Below, in pieces: positions 44,672-52,915 of a stretch of 64,000 nt of DNA; within the stretch, counting starts at the first letter, position 1; the number at the start of each line of letters is the position of its first letter. The translations under genes were made by a program, and so were the position numbers. The notes under the pieces were generated by a model. It saw only the letters and a list, made by a program, of their open reading frames with translations, did not search any database and was not told where the DNA came from. The stretch is from UBA5436 sp050951845. GTDB lineage: Bacteria; Bacillota; Clostridia; Saccharofermentanales; DTU023. The stretch covers positions 186,001-250,000 of the forward strand of contig JBMNJV010000005.1 of NCBI GenBank assembly GCA_050951845.1, written 5' to 3'.

Positions 44672-45304
44672 TTATAAATTAAAAAGTTGTTCAAATTCTG
44701 CAGATTGATTGTAATATTTGCATTCTTCAGCAATAATAATCGCTTCAAGTTTTGAAACCGTATCCTCTATTTTATCATTTAGGATTGCGTATTCAAATTT
44801 TTCCACATGAGAAATCTCAACTTCCGCTTGTTTGATTCTGGCTTGAATCTGATTATCCGTTTCCGTATTTCGTTTCATTAATCTATCATGCAGAGAATCC
44901 ATTGAAGGCGGCAACAAAAATACCATTAATGCATCAGGAAATATTTTTTTCACCTGTAAAGCACCGGCAATTGTAATATCCAGGATTACATTTTGTTTAT
45001 TGCGAATAAATTCACGAATCGGTCCTACCGGTGTTCCATAATATTCACCCGAATAGATATCAAATTCCAAAATTTCTTTTTTGGCAATTAATTCCTGAAA
45101 TTCAGCGGTAGAGCAAAAATAATAATCAACTCCGTCTTTTTCATCTCCGCGCGGATTACGAGTTGTCATTGAAATTGACAATGCAAAATCTTGACGCTTT
45201 TCCATGAATTTGTTAATGACCGTACCTTTGCCAACACCTGAAGGTCCGGATACACATAATATTTTGCCTCGTATCATTGTGCTGTCCATCCTACTAACCG
45301 TCAC
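44672..45304 (-). CDS. gmk: Guanylate kinase
   Basis: Converts GMP to GDP with ATP. P-loop SGPSGVGKGTVINKF, then SISMTTRNPRGDEKDGVDYYF (GMP-binding) and EFDIYSGEYYGTPVGPI, all normal. The listed frame begins at GTG 45304, overlapping the upstream remA gene by 11 bp; an ATG at 45277 (MIRGKILCVSGPSG) is equally plausible since the family core begins there and AGGA lies upstream. Part of the yicC-remA-gmk-rpoZ cluster. Confidence 0.93.
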   Translation of the reverse strand: MTVSRMDSTMIRGKILCVSGPSGVGKGTVINKFMEKRQDFALSISMTTRNPRGDEKDGVDYYFCSTAEFQELIAKKEILEFDIYSGEYYGTPVGPIREFIRNKQNVILDITIAGALQVKKIFPDALMVFLLPPSMDSLHDRLMKRNTETDNQIQARIKQAEVEISHVEKFEYAILNDKIEDTVSKLEAIIIAEECKYYNQSAEFEQLFNL

Positions 45305-45548
45305 AAGCTGTCTCGATGATCGAGTTTAGTTGTTCAACCGTCCGCGAAGATAGAATTAAGTGGTCACTATCCATAATCAAAACGGAAAGATTTTTTTTGC
45401 CATAAGTTGTATCAATCAAAGTCCCGCGTTCACGTGCTTCCTGAATCATTCTGCGAATCGGGGCCGAATCTGCAGCAACAATCGCAATCAATCGTTGCAA
45501 AGAAACAACACTGGAATCTCCTACTTTGATAAATGTCGTGCTTTCCAC
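45294..45548 (-). CDS. remA: RemA/DUF370 family regulator
   Basis: Small DNA-binding protein (84 residues) of the RemA family, which in Bacillus activates biofilm matrix and osmoprotection genes by ring-shaped oligomers. The core FIKVGDSSVVSLQRLIAIVAADSAPIRRMIQEAR and TYGKKNLSVLIMDSDHLILS is conserved. Position between yicC and gmk is the standard one in Bacillota. GAGGTGAC lies upstream of the start. Confidence 0.9.
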   Translation of the reverse strand: MESTTFIKVGDSSVVSLQRLIAIVAADSAPIRRMIQEARERGTLIDTTYGKKNLSVLIMDSDHLILSSRTVEQLNSIIETACDG

Positions 45549-45655
45549 CTATGTCACCTCATAATTATTTTCAATTCTGCTCAAATCCTTAAAAATAATT
45601 GCTACAATTGTTAAGCATAACAGAAATCTTTAATACTCTCAATTAATCGTAAAAA

Positions 45656-46540
45656 TTATTCAATATTTTGGACTTGCTCCCTGATTTTTTCAATAGTTGA
45701 TTTCATTTCTACTATCATTTGTGTAATTTCCAAATCATTGGCTTTAGAACCAATTGTGTTGGTTTCACGCAACAATTCCTGTACCAGAAAATCCAGATTT
45801 TTACCGATCGGTTCATCAGATTCCAGCATACTCAAAAATTGTTCGAGATGGCTTTTAAGCCGGATGATTTCTTCCGTCACATCGGCACGATCTGCAAAAA
45901 TCGCAATCTCTGCCGCAACTCGCTGACCGTCATAATATTCTTCCAAATTTTCATCCATCAAATTGGCCAGGCGTTCTAAAAGACGTGCTTTATGATATTC
46001 AGGCACGGTTTTGGCACGCAATGAAATTTTTCCGACAATACTTTGCATTTTTTCGATTCTTTGTTTTAAATCCGCAATCAGATGTATTCCTTCAGCTTGT
46101 CTTGCTGCATCGAACTCTTGCAAAGCCTGTTCACACGCCTTGAGCAGAATCGGTAAATATCTGTTTGCATCCAAACTCTGTTCCGCTTTAGCAATCAAAT
46201 TATTATTTCTTGCTAATAATCCGGCTTTCGATGCTATTTTTTCACCGGTTAATTCTTCGATTTCATTATATATACTCAAATAGGCTCTGGCATTGGTCAA
46301 ATCCAATTTAAGATTTTCTTCGCTTAATAAATCTTCATAACTGATATTAATATCAACATAGCCGCGACTGATATAAGTGTCAATTAATTTTCTTATTTCA
46401 GAATCAAAAGGATTGAGAGTATAAGGCATATGTATCCTCAAATCTCTATTTTTTTGATTAACGGATTTTATTTCAACAGAAATTGTCAGATCATCCTCTG
46501 TTATCAGGGCCTTGCCGAAACCTGTCATGCTTTTTGCCAT
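45656..46540 (-). CDS. yicC: YicC/YloC family endoribonuclease
   Basis: 294 residues with the family start MAKSMTGFGKA and the C-terminal DUF1732 segment FLVQELLRETNTIGSKANDLEITQMIVEMKSTIEKIREQVQNIE. YicC proteins are metal-dependent RNases that help degrade small RNAs. It heads the yicC-remA-gmk-rpoZ block with 107 bp to remA. AGAGGAATTAC precedes ATG. Confidence 0.93.
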   Translation of the reverse strand: MAKSMTGFGKALITEDDLTISVEIKSVNQKNRDLRIHMPYTLNPFDSEIRKLIDTYISRGYVDINISYEDLLSEENLKLDLTNARAYLSIYNEIEELTGEKIASKAGLLARNNNLIAKAEQSLDANRYLPILLKACEQALQEFDAARQAEGIHLIADLKQRIEKMQSIVGKISLRAKTVPEYHKARLLERLANLMDENLEEYYDGQRVAAEIAIFADRADVTEEIIRLKSHLEQFLSMLESDEPIGKNLDFLVQELLRETNTIGSKANDLEITQMIVEMKSTIEKIREQVQNIE

Positions 46541-46577
46541 TTATTGTAATTCCTCTCGATCATCTAAGACTGTTTTG

Positions 46578-47321
46578 TTATTTGGCTTTCAAATAATCAT
46601 CTAATAGTATAGGCTGAAAATTGACTTGATCACAAGCTGTCAACACCAACGGTATTTCATGTATCTGCTCACCTGAAAGTTGATAAGGGCTTTCGCTATG
46701 ATGAATATGTCCGAACACGCAAAGATCAGCCTGATGATTATACATCAGTTTAGTGAATTCAGAAATTGCCAGTTGCTGATTGACCGGCGGAAAATGCATC
46801 ATCACAATTAATTTATCTCCCGGTTGTCTCAATTTTTCCGCTTGGTTCAAAGACAAGGCTAAACGTTGAATTTCTCTGGCAAAAATCTTCTGGTCCGATT
46901 TTTGCCATTTGGCATCATTCGGAAAAATCCAACCGCGCGTACCTGCTATCAACAAGCCGCCCAAATTCCGATCTTCAACTCTGAAAGCATTATTTTGTAA
47001 AAAGTCGATATTTTCAATCTGCCATGCCGCCATTGCACGATAATTTTTATTTAATGTTCCCCACCAATAATCATGATTACCGCGCAAAAGAATTTTTCTC
47101 CCGGGCAATTCACCGATAAAAACCAAATCCTTTTTTGCTTCTTGTAAATTAATCGCCCACGAAATATCACCCGGAATTAATAGCAAATCAGCATCCGTCA
47201 GCAAACTTTTCAGATTTTCTTTAATTTTCAGATCATGGTCCAGCCATTCCTGACCGAATTTATGCATCGGCTTATCTACTTGATTGCTCAAATGAAAGTC
47301 CGCCAAGCAATATACAGACAT
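46578..47321 (-). CDS. Calcineurin-like metallophosphoesterase
   Basis: 247 residues of the COG1768-type phosphoesterase fold. Metal ligands: ADFHLS (Asp-x-His), LLIPGDISWAIN (Gly-Asp), LLRGNHDYWWG (Gly-Asn-His-Asp), MMHFPP and VFGHIHHS. Substrate unknown. The RBS is AAAAGAGGTATTTATG. Between uvrC (separated by the tandem repeat block) and yicC. Confidence 0.87.
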   Translation of the reverse strand: MSVYCLADFHLSNQVDKPMHKFGQEWLDHDLKIKENLKSLLTDADLLLIPGDISWAINLQEAKKDLVFIGELPGRKILLRGNHDYWWGTLNKNYRAMAAWQIENIDFLQNNAFRVEDRNLGGLLIAGTRGWIFPNDAKWQKSDQKIFAREIQRLALSLNQAEKLRQPGDKLIVMMHFPPVNQQLAISEFTKLMYNHQADLCVFGHIHHSESPYQLSGEQIHEIPLVLTACDQVNFQPILLDDYLKAK

Positions 47322-47330
47322 AAATACCTC

Positions 47331-47460
47331 TTTTGTCAGTTTTTATTTTCTGATTTCGTCATTTTTTTCTGATTTTGTCAGTTTCTATTTTCTGATTTTG
47401 TCAGTTTCTATTTTCTGATTTCGTCAGTTTTTTCTGATTTTGTCAGTTTCTATTTTCTGA
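47331..47460. repeat. 65-bp tandem duplication made of 23- and 19-bp subunits
   Basis: Six consecutive units of 23, 19, 23, 23, 19 and 23 bp built on TTTTGTCAGTTTCTATTTTC(TGA). The 23-19-23 pattern means that a 65-bp block (47331-47395) was copied once (47396-47460); the copies differ at a few positions. The uvrC stop codon lies inside the last unit. Confidence 0.93.
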
Positions 47461-49327
47461 AATGTTCGTAAATATTTTCCGCAATTTTATCCGGTAAACC
47501 GGGAACCTGTTTCAATTCCGACAATTCAGCTTGAGAAACATTTTTTACAGTGCGAAAATATTTCAACAAAGCTTTGCGTCTGGCCGGACCGATCCCCGGA
47601 ATTTCTTCCAAACTATAGCGGATCGTACTTTTGAGCCTTGATTTTTTATATAAACGTTGAGCAAAACGATGGGCTTCGTTCTGAATTGCTGTGACTAATC
47701 GCAGCAAACCCAATCTTTCACTTCTTTGATCAGGTGTTTCCTGCTCATCTCCGGTTGCGGTTTTCAGCTCAATTTCTTCGCCGGTAGTTAAAACTAAACC
47801 TCTGGTATGATGTCCCGCATCTTTTACCATACCGGCTGCCGGAATTTCCGGTGCATATTTTTCTATGATTGATTTTACCGCATTAACATGTCCCAAACCA
47901 CCGTCTATCAATATCAAATCCGGTCTGTTACCGAACTGCTCGTCTTTCAGACGTTCAAGCCTGCGTGTTAATATTTCTTGCATTGAACGGTAATCATCAA
48001 TCCCTTCAAAACTCTTGATCTTGAAATGGCGATATGCTGAACGTAACGGTTTGCCTTCAGTAAAAACAACCATTGATCCGGTGCGATCTTCAACTCCGAT
48101 ATTCGCTATATCATAAGCTTCTATTCTATGCGGAATTTCCGTTAAACCGAAAATGTCTGCCAAGTTTTTCAAGGTATGTGCTAAACCTGTGGCTGAACCT
48201 CCGATCAAAGTATGACGTCTCAGATTTTGCTCAGCATTGGTTTCCGCCATATTTAACAATTGTCTTTTCTCTCCGCGCTGCGGATGACGTAATTCGACTT
48301 TGGAACCTGCCAATTGTGATAAATACTCCGCCAGTAAGTTCTGATCAATCAAGTTGCGCGGTAACAAAATCAATTTAGGAATATATGAAGACTCGGCATA
48401 ATGTTGTTTGAGAAAAGCTGTTAACAATTCATCCCCGGTTTCATCCTGATCAGGCAGAAAAGAACTGACTGAACCGATCATCCGACCGTTCCGGATCTCC
48501 AGTTTCTGAATGCAAATTTCACTACCGTTACGAAATATTCCTAAAACATCAGTGTTTTCCGGATTTTTTGTAACTGTTACTTGACCGGCAGTCAATTTCT
48601 GCAAGTCTTGATAACGATCACGCCAAACGGCTGCTTTCTCATATTGCATTTCTGCTGCCAGCCGATCCATTTTCTTTTTAATCAAACCTAAGAGATCCTC
48701 ATATTGACCATCGAGAAATCTGCATATTTCCAGCACACTGGTCCGATATTCTTCAACCGAAACATCGCCTTTACAAGGACCGATACAGCGATCAATGTAA
48801 TATTTCAGACACGGACGCTCTTTGTCGATATCTCTCGGCAAAACTCTGTTACAAGTCATCACCGGAAAAATCCGATAAATCGCTTTCAATGCTCTTTCCA
48901 AATCACCCGCTAAATACGGACCGTAATAGCGCGTGCCTTGTTCACGATCCGAACCGATCCGATATGCTTTGAGAATCCGCGGATAAAGTTCATTCAATGT
49001 CACTCTGATGTAGGGATATTCTTTATCATCCCGTAAAAGAGTATTGTATTTAGGACGCTTATCTTTGATTAAATTATTTTCTAAAATCAGAGCTTCCAGT
49101 TCATTTTGACAAATAATATAAGAAAAATCGGCAATATGTGAAATCATTGCTGAGATTTTCGGGTCCGCAACCGGATTAGGAGCAAAATAACTGCGCAGTC
49201 TTTGAGGAAGGTTTTTGGCTTTACCTACATAAATAACAGAACCGGATGCATCTTTCATCAAGTACACACCAGGTTCATGTGGTATCAAGTCCAGTCTGGC
49301 ATCAAAAGAATTATGATTTTCAGACAT
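47450..49327 (-). CDS. uvrC: Excinuclease ABC subunit C
   Basis: Makes both incisions in nucleotide excision repair with UvrAB. 625 residues: N-terminal GIY-YIG nuclease (PGVYLMKDASGSVIYVGKAKNLPQRLRSYF), UvrB-interacting UVR motif around KMDRLAAEMQYEKAAVWRDR, RNase H-like nuclease with LILIDGGLGHVNA, and C-terminal helix-hairpin-helix pair IPGIGPARRKALLKYF. The last residues are encoded within the repeat block at 47331. It follows the Crh-like gene by 18 bp. Confidence 0.96.
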   Translation of the reverse strand: MSENHNSFDARLDLIPHEPGVYLMKDASGSVIYVGKAKNLPQRLRSYFAPNPVADPKISAMISHIADFSYIICQNELEALILENNLIKDKRPKYNTLLRDDKEYPYIRVTLNELYPRILKAYRIGSDREQGTRYYGPYLAGDLERALKAIYRIFPVMTCNRVLPRDIDKERPCLKYYIDRCIGPCKGDVSVEEYRTSVLEICRFLDGQYEDLLGLIKKKMDRLAAEMQYEKAAVWRDRYQDLQKLTAGQVTVTKNPENTDVLGIFRNGSEICIQKLEIRNGRMIGSVSSFLPDQDETGDELLTAFLKQHYAESSYIPKLILLPRNLIDQNLLAEYLSQLAGSKVELRHPQRGEKRQLLNMAETNAEQNLRRHTLIGGSATGLAHTLKNLADIFGLTEIPHRIEAYDIANIGVEDRTGSMVVFTEGKPLRSAYRHFKIKSFEGIDDYRSMQEILTRRLERLKDEQFGNRPDLILIDGGLGHVNAVKSIIEKYAPEIPAAGMVKDAGHHTRGLVLTTGEEIELKTATGDEQETPDQRSERLGLLRLVTAIQNEAHRFAQRLYKKSRLKSTIRYSLEEIPGIGPARRKALLKYFRTVKNVSQAELSELKQVPGLPDKIAENIYEHFRK

Positions 49328-49345
49328 CTTTTTTCGGTTGTTCTT

Positions 49346-49606
49346 TTACGATTCCGGATTTTCTAAAAAATCCGCTACAACATTTACTGCTTCTTCTGCA
49401 TCAGGTCCTTCTGCAGTAATGCTCAATTCAATGCCATCTTCAATCCCGAGCGACATCATTCCGAGCAGGCTTTTGGCATTGGCACGGCGGTCACCTCGAG
49501 AAATATATATTGTTGAATCAAAGACGGAAGCTTTTTGGATCAACAAGGCTATTGATTTCATTTCAATGCCTTCTTCCCAATTGATCAGAATAGATTTGGT
49601 TGCCAT
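49346..49606 (-). CDS. Crh-like HPr paralogue (Glu15, Ser46)
   Basis: 86 residues with the HPr fold. In HPr, His15 is phosphorylated by Enzyme I and Ser46 by HPr kinase. Here the active loop, normally GLHARPA, is GIEMKSIA, placing Glu at residue 15, with Lys17 and Ser18 instead of Arg and Pro; the second site NAKSLLGMMSLG keeps Ser46 exactly. It therefore cannot carry phosphate in the PTS and resembles Bacillus Crh (Gln15), a CcpA co-effector. Good RBS (GGAGGAAAT). Co-transcribed with uvrC. No hprK or ccpA is visible in the window. Confidence 0.88.
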   Translation of the reverse strand: MATKSILINWEEGIEMKSIALLIQKASVFDSTIYISRGDRRANAKSLLGMMSLGIEDGIELSITAEGPDAEEAVNVVADFLENPES

Positions 49607-49745
49607 ATTTCCTCCAATAAAATAATTTTAAAAGGTTTTATCCACAAAAAACCCGGATCATTATTTTTAATAAGTATAAAATTATTGGCTTTATTATGTC
49701 AATTTAATAAATTCAAATCTACAACAAGGCTGATTTTTCAAGTTT

Positions 49746-50570
49746 TTATTTCTTCTTTTTAGTTAAATTGCGTTCAGCTTGCGTGATCACACAATAATTT
49801 GGCTTGACCGGTTCGCCATAACCATTTTTGTACAAGCCGGGATTTTGCTCCAATATTTCCCATGCTAAATAGCCGATCGCAGAAGCCGCAATATAATCCT
49901 GCTTAGTCAAAACCGATTCGCGCGGTGTCAGTCGAAGATCAAGCTCTGCCAATAAAGTTTGTGCCATCATAAACCCGTCACCCAGAATCGTGATCGATTG
50001 TTTCTTGAAATAATTTTTTTTCGAATCCTGTTCCAAATCCTGATCTTCCGGAATTTCACTTAAATCTTGCTTTAACAATTTGTTTTGAAAATCTTGACTT
50101 AATAACCGATCTTTCACCAATTCCGGTAAATCCTGATCAACGAATTGCTGATCCGCCGTAATTCTTTGTCCTTGGTTAAAAAATGCACCGTAAAGTCTCC
50201 CGCCGCGAGCATCAAAAACCGGTAAGATAATATCATTTTGATTTCTATAGGGAAAAGCCAATGCTTCCGGAGCTGAAATTCCTATAACAGGAATATTCAA
50301 ACCGTATGCCATCGTATTTGCGGTAGACACTCCGATTCTGATTCCTGTAAAAGAACCGGGTCCGACCGTTACCGCCACAGCCGACAAATCATCATAGGAT
50401 TTTTCAACTTCCTGCATCATATTATCCAGCGCAGGCAACAAATTCACTGAGTGCTGATTCGATATATTAAGAAATTTCTCAGCCCGAATTAAGTTGTTTT
50501 CTAATAACGCAACTGAAAGGCTTGAACCTGATGAATCAATTGCCAAAATATATTTTGCCGTATCTTTCAA
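49746..50570 (-). CDS. tsaB: tRNA threonylcarbamoyladenosine biosynthesis protein TsaB
   Basis: Partner of TsaD/TsaE in t6A37 modification. N-terminal ASKHA-type core: ILAIDSSGSSLSVALLENN, VAVTVGPGSFTGIRIGVSTA and HSVNLLPALDNMM. The 274-residue length reflects an insert rich in Asp, Gln and Leu (about residues 135-185). Translation starts at TTG 50570 with GAGG eight bases upstream. The RBS and start region are duplicated upstream (50561-50640). Separated by 150 bp from tsaE. Confidence 0.92.
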   Translation of the reverse strand: MKDTAKYILAIDSSGSSLSVALLENNLIRAEKFLNISNQHSVNLLPALDNMMQEVEKSYDDLSAVAVTVGPGSFTGIRIGVSTANTMAYGLNIPVIGISAPEALAFPYRNQNDIILPVFDARGGRLYGAFFNQGQRITADQQFVDQDLPELVKDRLLSQDFQNKLLKQDLSEIPEDQDLEQDSKKNYFKKQSITILGDGFMMAQTLLAELDLRLTPRESVLTKQDYIAASAIGYLAWEILEQNPGLYKNGYGEPVKPNYCVITQAERNLTKKKK

Positions 50571-50640
50571 TTATCTGCCTCATTCCGTTTTTCGATAAGT
50601 CATATCTTTCAATTATCTGCTTTATTCCGTTTTTCGATAA
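50561..50640. repeat. 38-bp direct duplication (period 42) covering the tsaB start
   Basis: 50561-50598 and 50603-50640 share 36 of 38 bases. The copy next to tsaB has the usable GAGGCAG ribosome site and TTG start; in the distal copy the site reads AAAGCAG and the frame from its TTG closes after ten codons. Confidence 0.92.
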
Positions 50641-50719
50641 TCTGTTCTTGAAATGTTCCCGATCGTATTTTCCTCTGATTTATTTTATCAGTTCTTGTTT
50701 ATAAGCCTTGTCTGAGTTC

Positions 50720-51250
50720 TTATTTCAGTTCCTCTTTCAGCTCTTCCGCAATCTCCCAAGCACTCAAGTTTTTCCAATTAAAATCCGCATCACAATCCAC
50801 ACTTAATCTGAAAATCCTTTGATCCGGTTGGGCAAGATCAGTTGTAATATACAGCCACTTTGCAGTTTGCGGCAGAACATTCTTTATTTTAGCCGCCCAT
50901 TCAATTATTACAACTCCCTGATTATCAAAATAATCCATAAAGCCTGCATCATACCATTCAATCTCATCTTTAAGCCGATATGCATCAAAATGAAACAGCG
51001 GTAAATTTCCGGTACCTGCCGGATGTTCAAAAAGTAAAGTAAAGGTCGGACTCGAAACCGGCGAACTAATTCCCAAACCCCGCGCAATTCCATGGGTTAT
51101 CGTAGTCTTGCCCGCCCCCAAATCTCCGTCCAAAGCTAAAACGTCACCGGCAGTCAGACATCTGCCGAGTGCTTCGCCTAAAAGATATGTTTCTTCCACT
51201 GAATTTGTCCGATAAAGTTTTTCCTGCATTGTCCTTAACTTGTTCTTCAA
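50720..51250 (-). CDS. tsaE: tRNA threonylcarbamoyladenosine biosynthesis ATPase TsaE
   Basis: ATPase that cycles the TsaBD complex in t6A synthesis. 176 residues with P-loop DGDLGAGKTTITHGIARGLG, SPTFTLLFEH and HFDAYRLKDEIEWYDAGF, all typical. Start options: TTG 51250 with AGG five bases upstream, or ATG 51229; the former is listed. It precedes tsaB in the same direction, the usual order in Bacillota. Confidence 0.93.
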   Translation of the reverse strand: MKNKLRTMQEKLYRTNSVEETYLLGEALGRCLTAGDVLALDGDLGAGKTTITHGIARGLGISSPVSSPTFTLLFEHPAGTGNLPLFHFDAYRLKDEIEWYDAGFMDYFDNQGVVIIEWAAKIKNVLPQTAKWLYITTDLAQPDQRIFRLSVDCDADFNWKNLSAWEIAEELKEELK

Positions 51251-51438
51251 TAAAACCTATTAATACTCTGTTTTTGCTCAAAATTTGGAGCTGTGCAAAT
51301 TTTGATTTGCATACCTCAAAAAAGTGAGCAGTTTTCATAGTTGTATATTAGCATATTCAAAAAATCAAGACCGATTAATTTCTAATGGCAATTTTCTTAA
51401 TTAATTTTTCCCTTGATTTTGTTATCTCAAAATTCCTC

Positions 51439-51468
51439 TTGAATTTGTCAGCCGGATTTCTATATAAT
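51439..51468 (+). promoter_or_regulatory. Predicted promoter of the second Y-family polymerase gene
   Basis: TTGAAT (51439-51444), 18 bp, perfect TATAAT (51463-51468). Confidence 0.5.
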
Positions 51469-51483
51469 TTATCTTAGTTAAAA

Positions 51484-51497
51484 AGAACGTTTGTTTG
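51484..51497 (+). promoter_or_regulatory. LexA (DinR)-like box downstream of the promoter
   Basis: AGAACGTTTGTTTG fits CGAAC-N4-GTTY at eight of nine fixed positions and lies at about +10 of the predicted transcript, a position suited to repression of an SOS polymerase. Confidence 0.5.
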
Positions 51498-51533
51498 TTT
51501 TTGCTTGATAATTTGAGGGAGTTTTGATATAAG

Positions 51534-52784
51534 GTGAATCAGCATCGGACAATCTTACATTGTGATATGAACGCTTATTATGCTTCGGTCGAAATTAAAT
51601 TAAATCCGAACCTGCGCGGCAAGCCGGTAGCTGTAGTCGGATCCCAGGCCGACCGCAACGGTATCATTCTTGCGAAATCAGAAGAAGCAAAGCGACAAGG
51701 CGTTAAGACCGGAGAAGTTATCTGGCAGGCATTACAAAAATGTCCGAATTTAATTACCGTTCCGCCACAATATGATCAATATATTTTGCACTCGAAATTA
51801 GCTCATAATATTTATTATGACTATACAGATCAAATTGAACCCTTCGGCCTTGACGAATGTTGGCTTGATGTATCTGCCAGCAAAGCTTTGTTCGGTGACG
51901 GCATGCAAATTGCAAAACTTATCAGTCAGCGAGTAAAAAATGAACTTCAACTGACACTATCAATCGGAGTCAGCTTCAATAAGATTTTCGCAAAACTCGG
52001 CAGCGATATGAATAAACCGGATGCCATAACCTATGTATCTCAGGAAAATTACACCGATCTCATATTCAAATTACCTGTAAGAAGTTTGCTGGGCATAGGA
52101 TCTGCTACCGAAAGAAAACTGATTAAATACAATATTTTAACCATCGGTGATTTAGCCCGAACCGATCCCTCTTTTTTACAATCTAAGCTCGGTATAAACG
52201 GCATAAAATTATGGTCATGGGCCAACGGCTTAGATAACGGCAGAGTCAGGGTTTACGGTGAATCTGTTCCGGTCAAAACAGTAGGACACGGCATAACAAC
52301 AAAAGAAGATTTATATACTGATATTGAAGTATGGCGTGTCTTATTATCTCTTAGTGAAAACGTTTCTAAAAGATTGCGTTCTCACAGTCTGAGAGCAAGA
52401 GGAGTCCAAATCAGTGTGCGGAGAAACGACATGTCCGGCAAAGAATTTCAAGCTCCATTGCCTTACGCTACGCATAATTCATTTTATATTTCACAAAACG
52501 GATTTATGCTGTTTAAGGAGCGTTATGATTGGAGAAAGCCGATCCGCTCGTTAACAATTACAGCCATTAACCTGGAATCATCTGATATTCCCAGACAGAT
52601 AAACATATTTCACGATTTCAGTAAACTCGCAAAGCTGGAAGCCTTGGAAGATGCCATATTTTCTTTACATCAGAGATATGGTGCCAAAATTGCTTACCCT
52701 GCTCGTTTAATGGAAGATCTGAAAATGGCAAAACAAGTGCCATACGACATCAAACCACCCGGTCTGCCTGTATTTCAAACATAA
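51534..52784 (+). CDS. Y-family DNA polymerase (DinB/Pol IV-like), copy 2
   Basis: 416-residue translesion polymerase, GTG start. Catalytic Asp in LHCDMNAYYASVE and Asp-Glu in IEPFGLDECWLDV; thumb and little-finger regions complete, ending PPGLPVFQT. It shares the layout of the 29716 copy (SIGVSFNKIFAKLGSDMNKPD, ATERKLIKYNILTIGDLARTDPSFL) but differs widely elsewhere, so the two are old paralogues rather than a recent duplication. GAGGGAG is 12 bases upstream of GTG, a long spacing. The SOS-like box upstream suggests damage induction. Confidence 0.92.
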   Translation: MNQHRTILHCDMNAYYASVEIKLNPNLRGKPVAVVGSQADRNGIILAKSEEAKRQGVKTGEVIWQALQKCPNLITVPPQYDQYILHSKLAHNIYYDYTDQIEPFGLDECWLDVSASKALFGDGMQIAKLISQRVKNELQLTLSIGVSFNKIFAKLGSDMNKPDAITYVSQENYTDLIFKLPVRSLLGIGSATERKLIKYNILTIGDLARTDPSFLQSKLGINGIKLWSWANGLDNGRVRVYGESVPVKTVGHGITTKEDLYTDIEVWRVLLSLSENVSKRLRSHSLRARGVQISVRRNDMSGKEFQAPLPYATHNSFYISQNGFMLFKERYDWRKPIRSLTITAINLESSDIPRQINIFHDFSKLAKLEALEDAIFSLHQRYGAKIAYPARLMEDLKMAKQVPYDIKPPGLPVFQT

Positions 52785-52915
52785 AACAAAAAAATTCCGA
52801 AAATTATTGTTAAATACAATCTCCAAATCAGCATGAGGAAAGTTTACGGTAGTAAACTCTCCTCAATTTAGACTTTATATATTCTTGCTTGAATTTCAGA
52901 AATAATCTAATCAGA

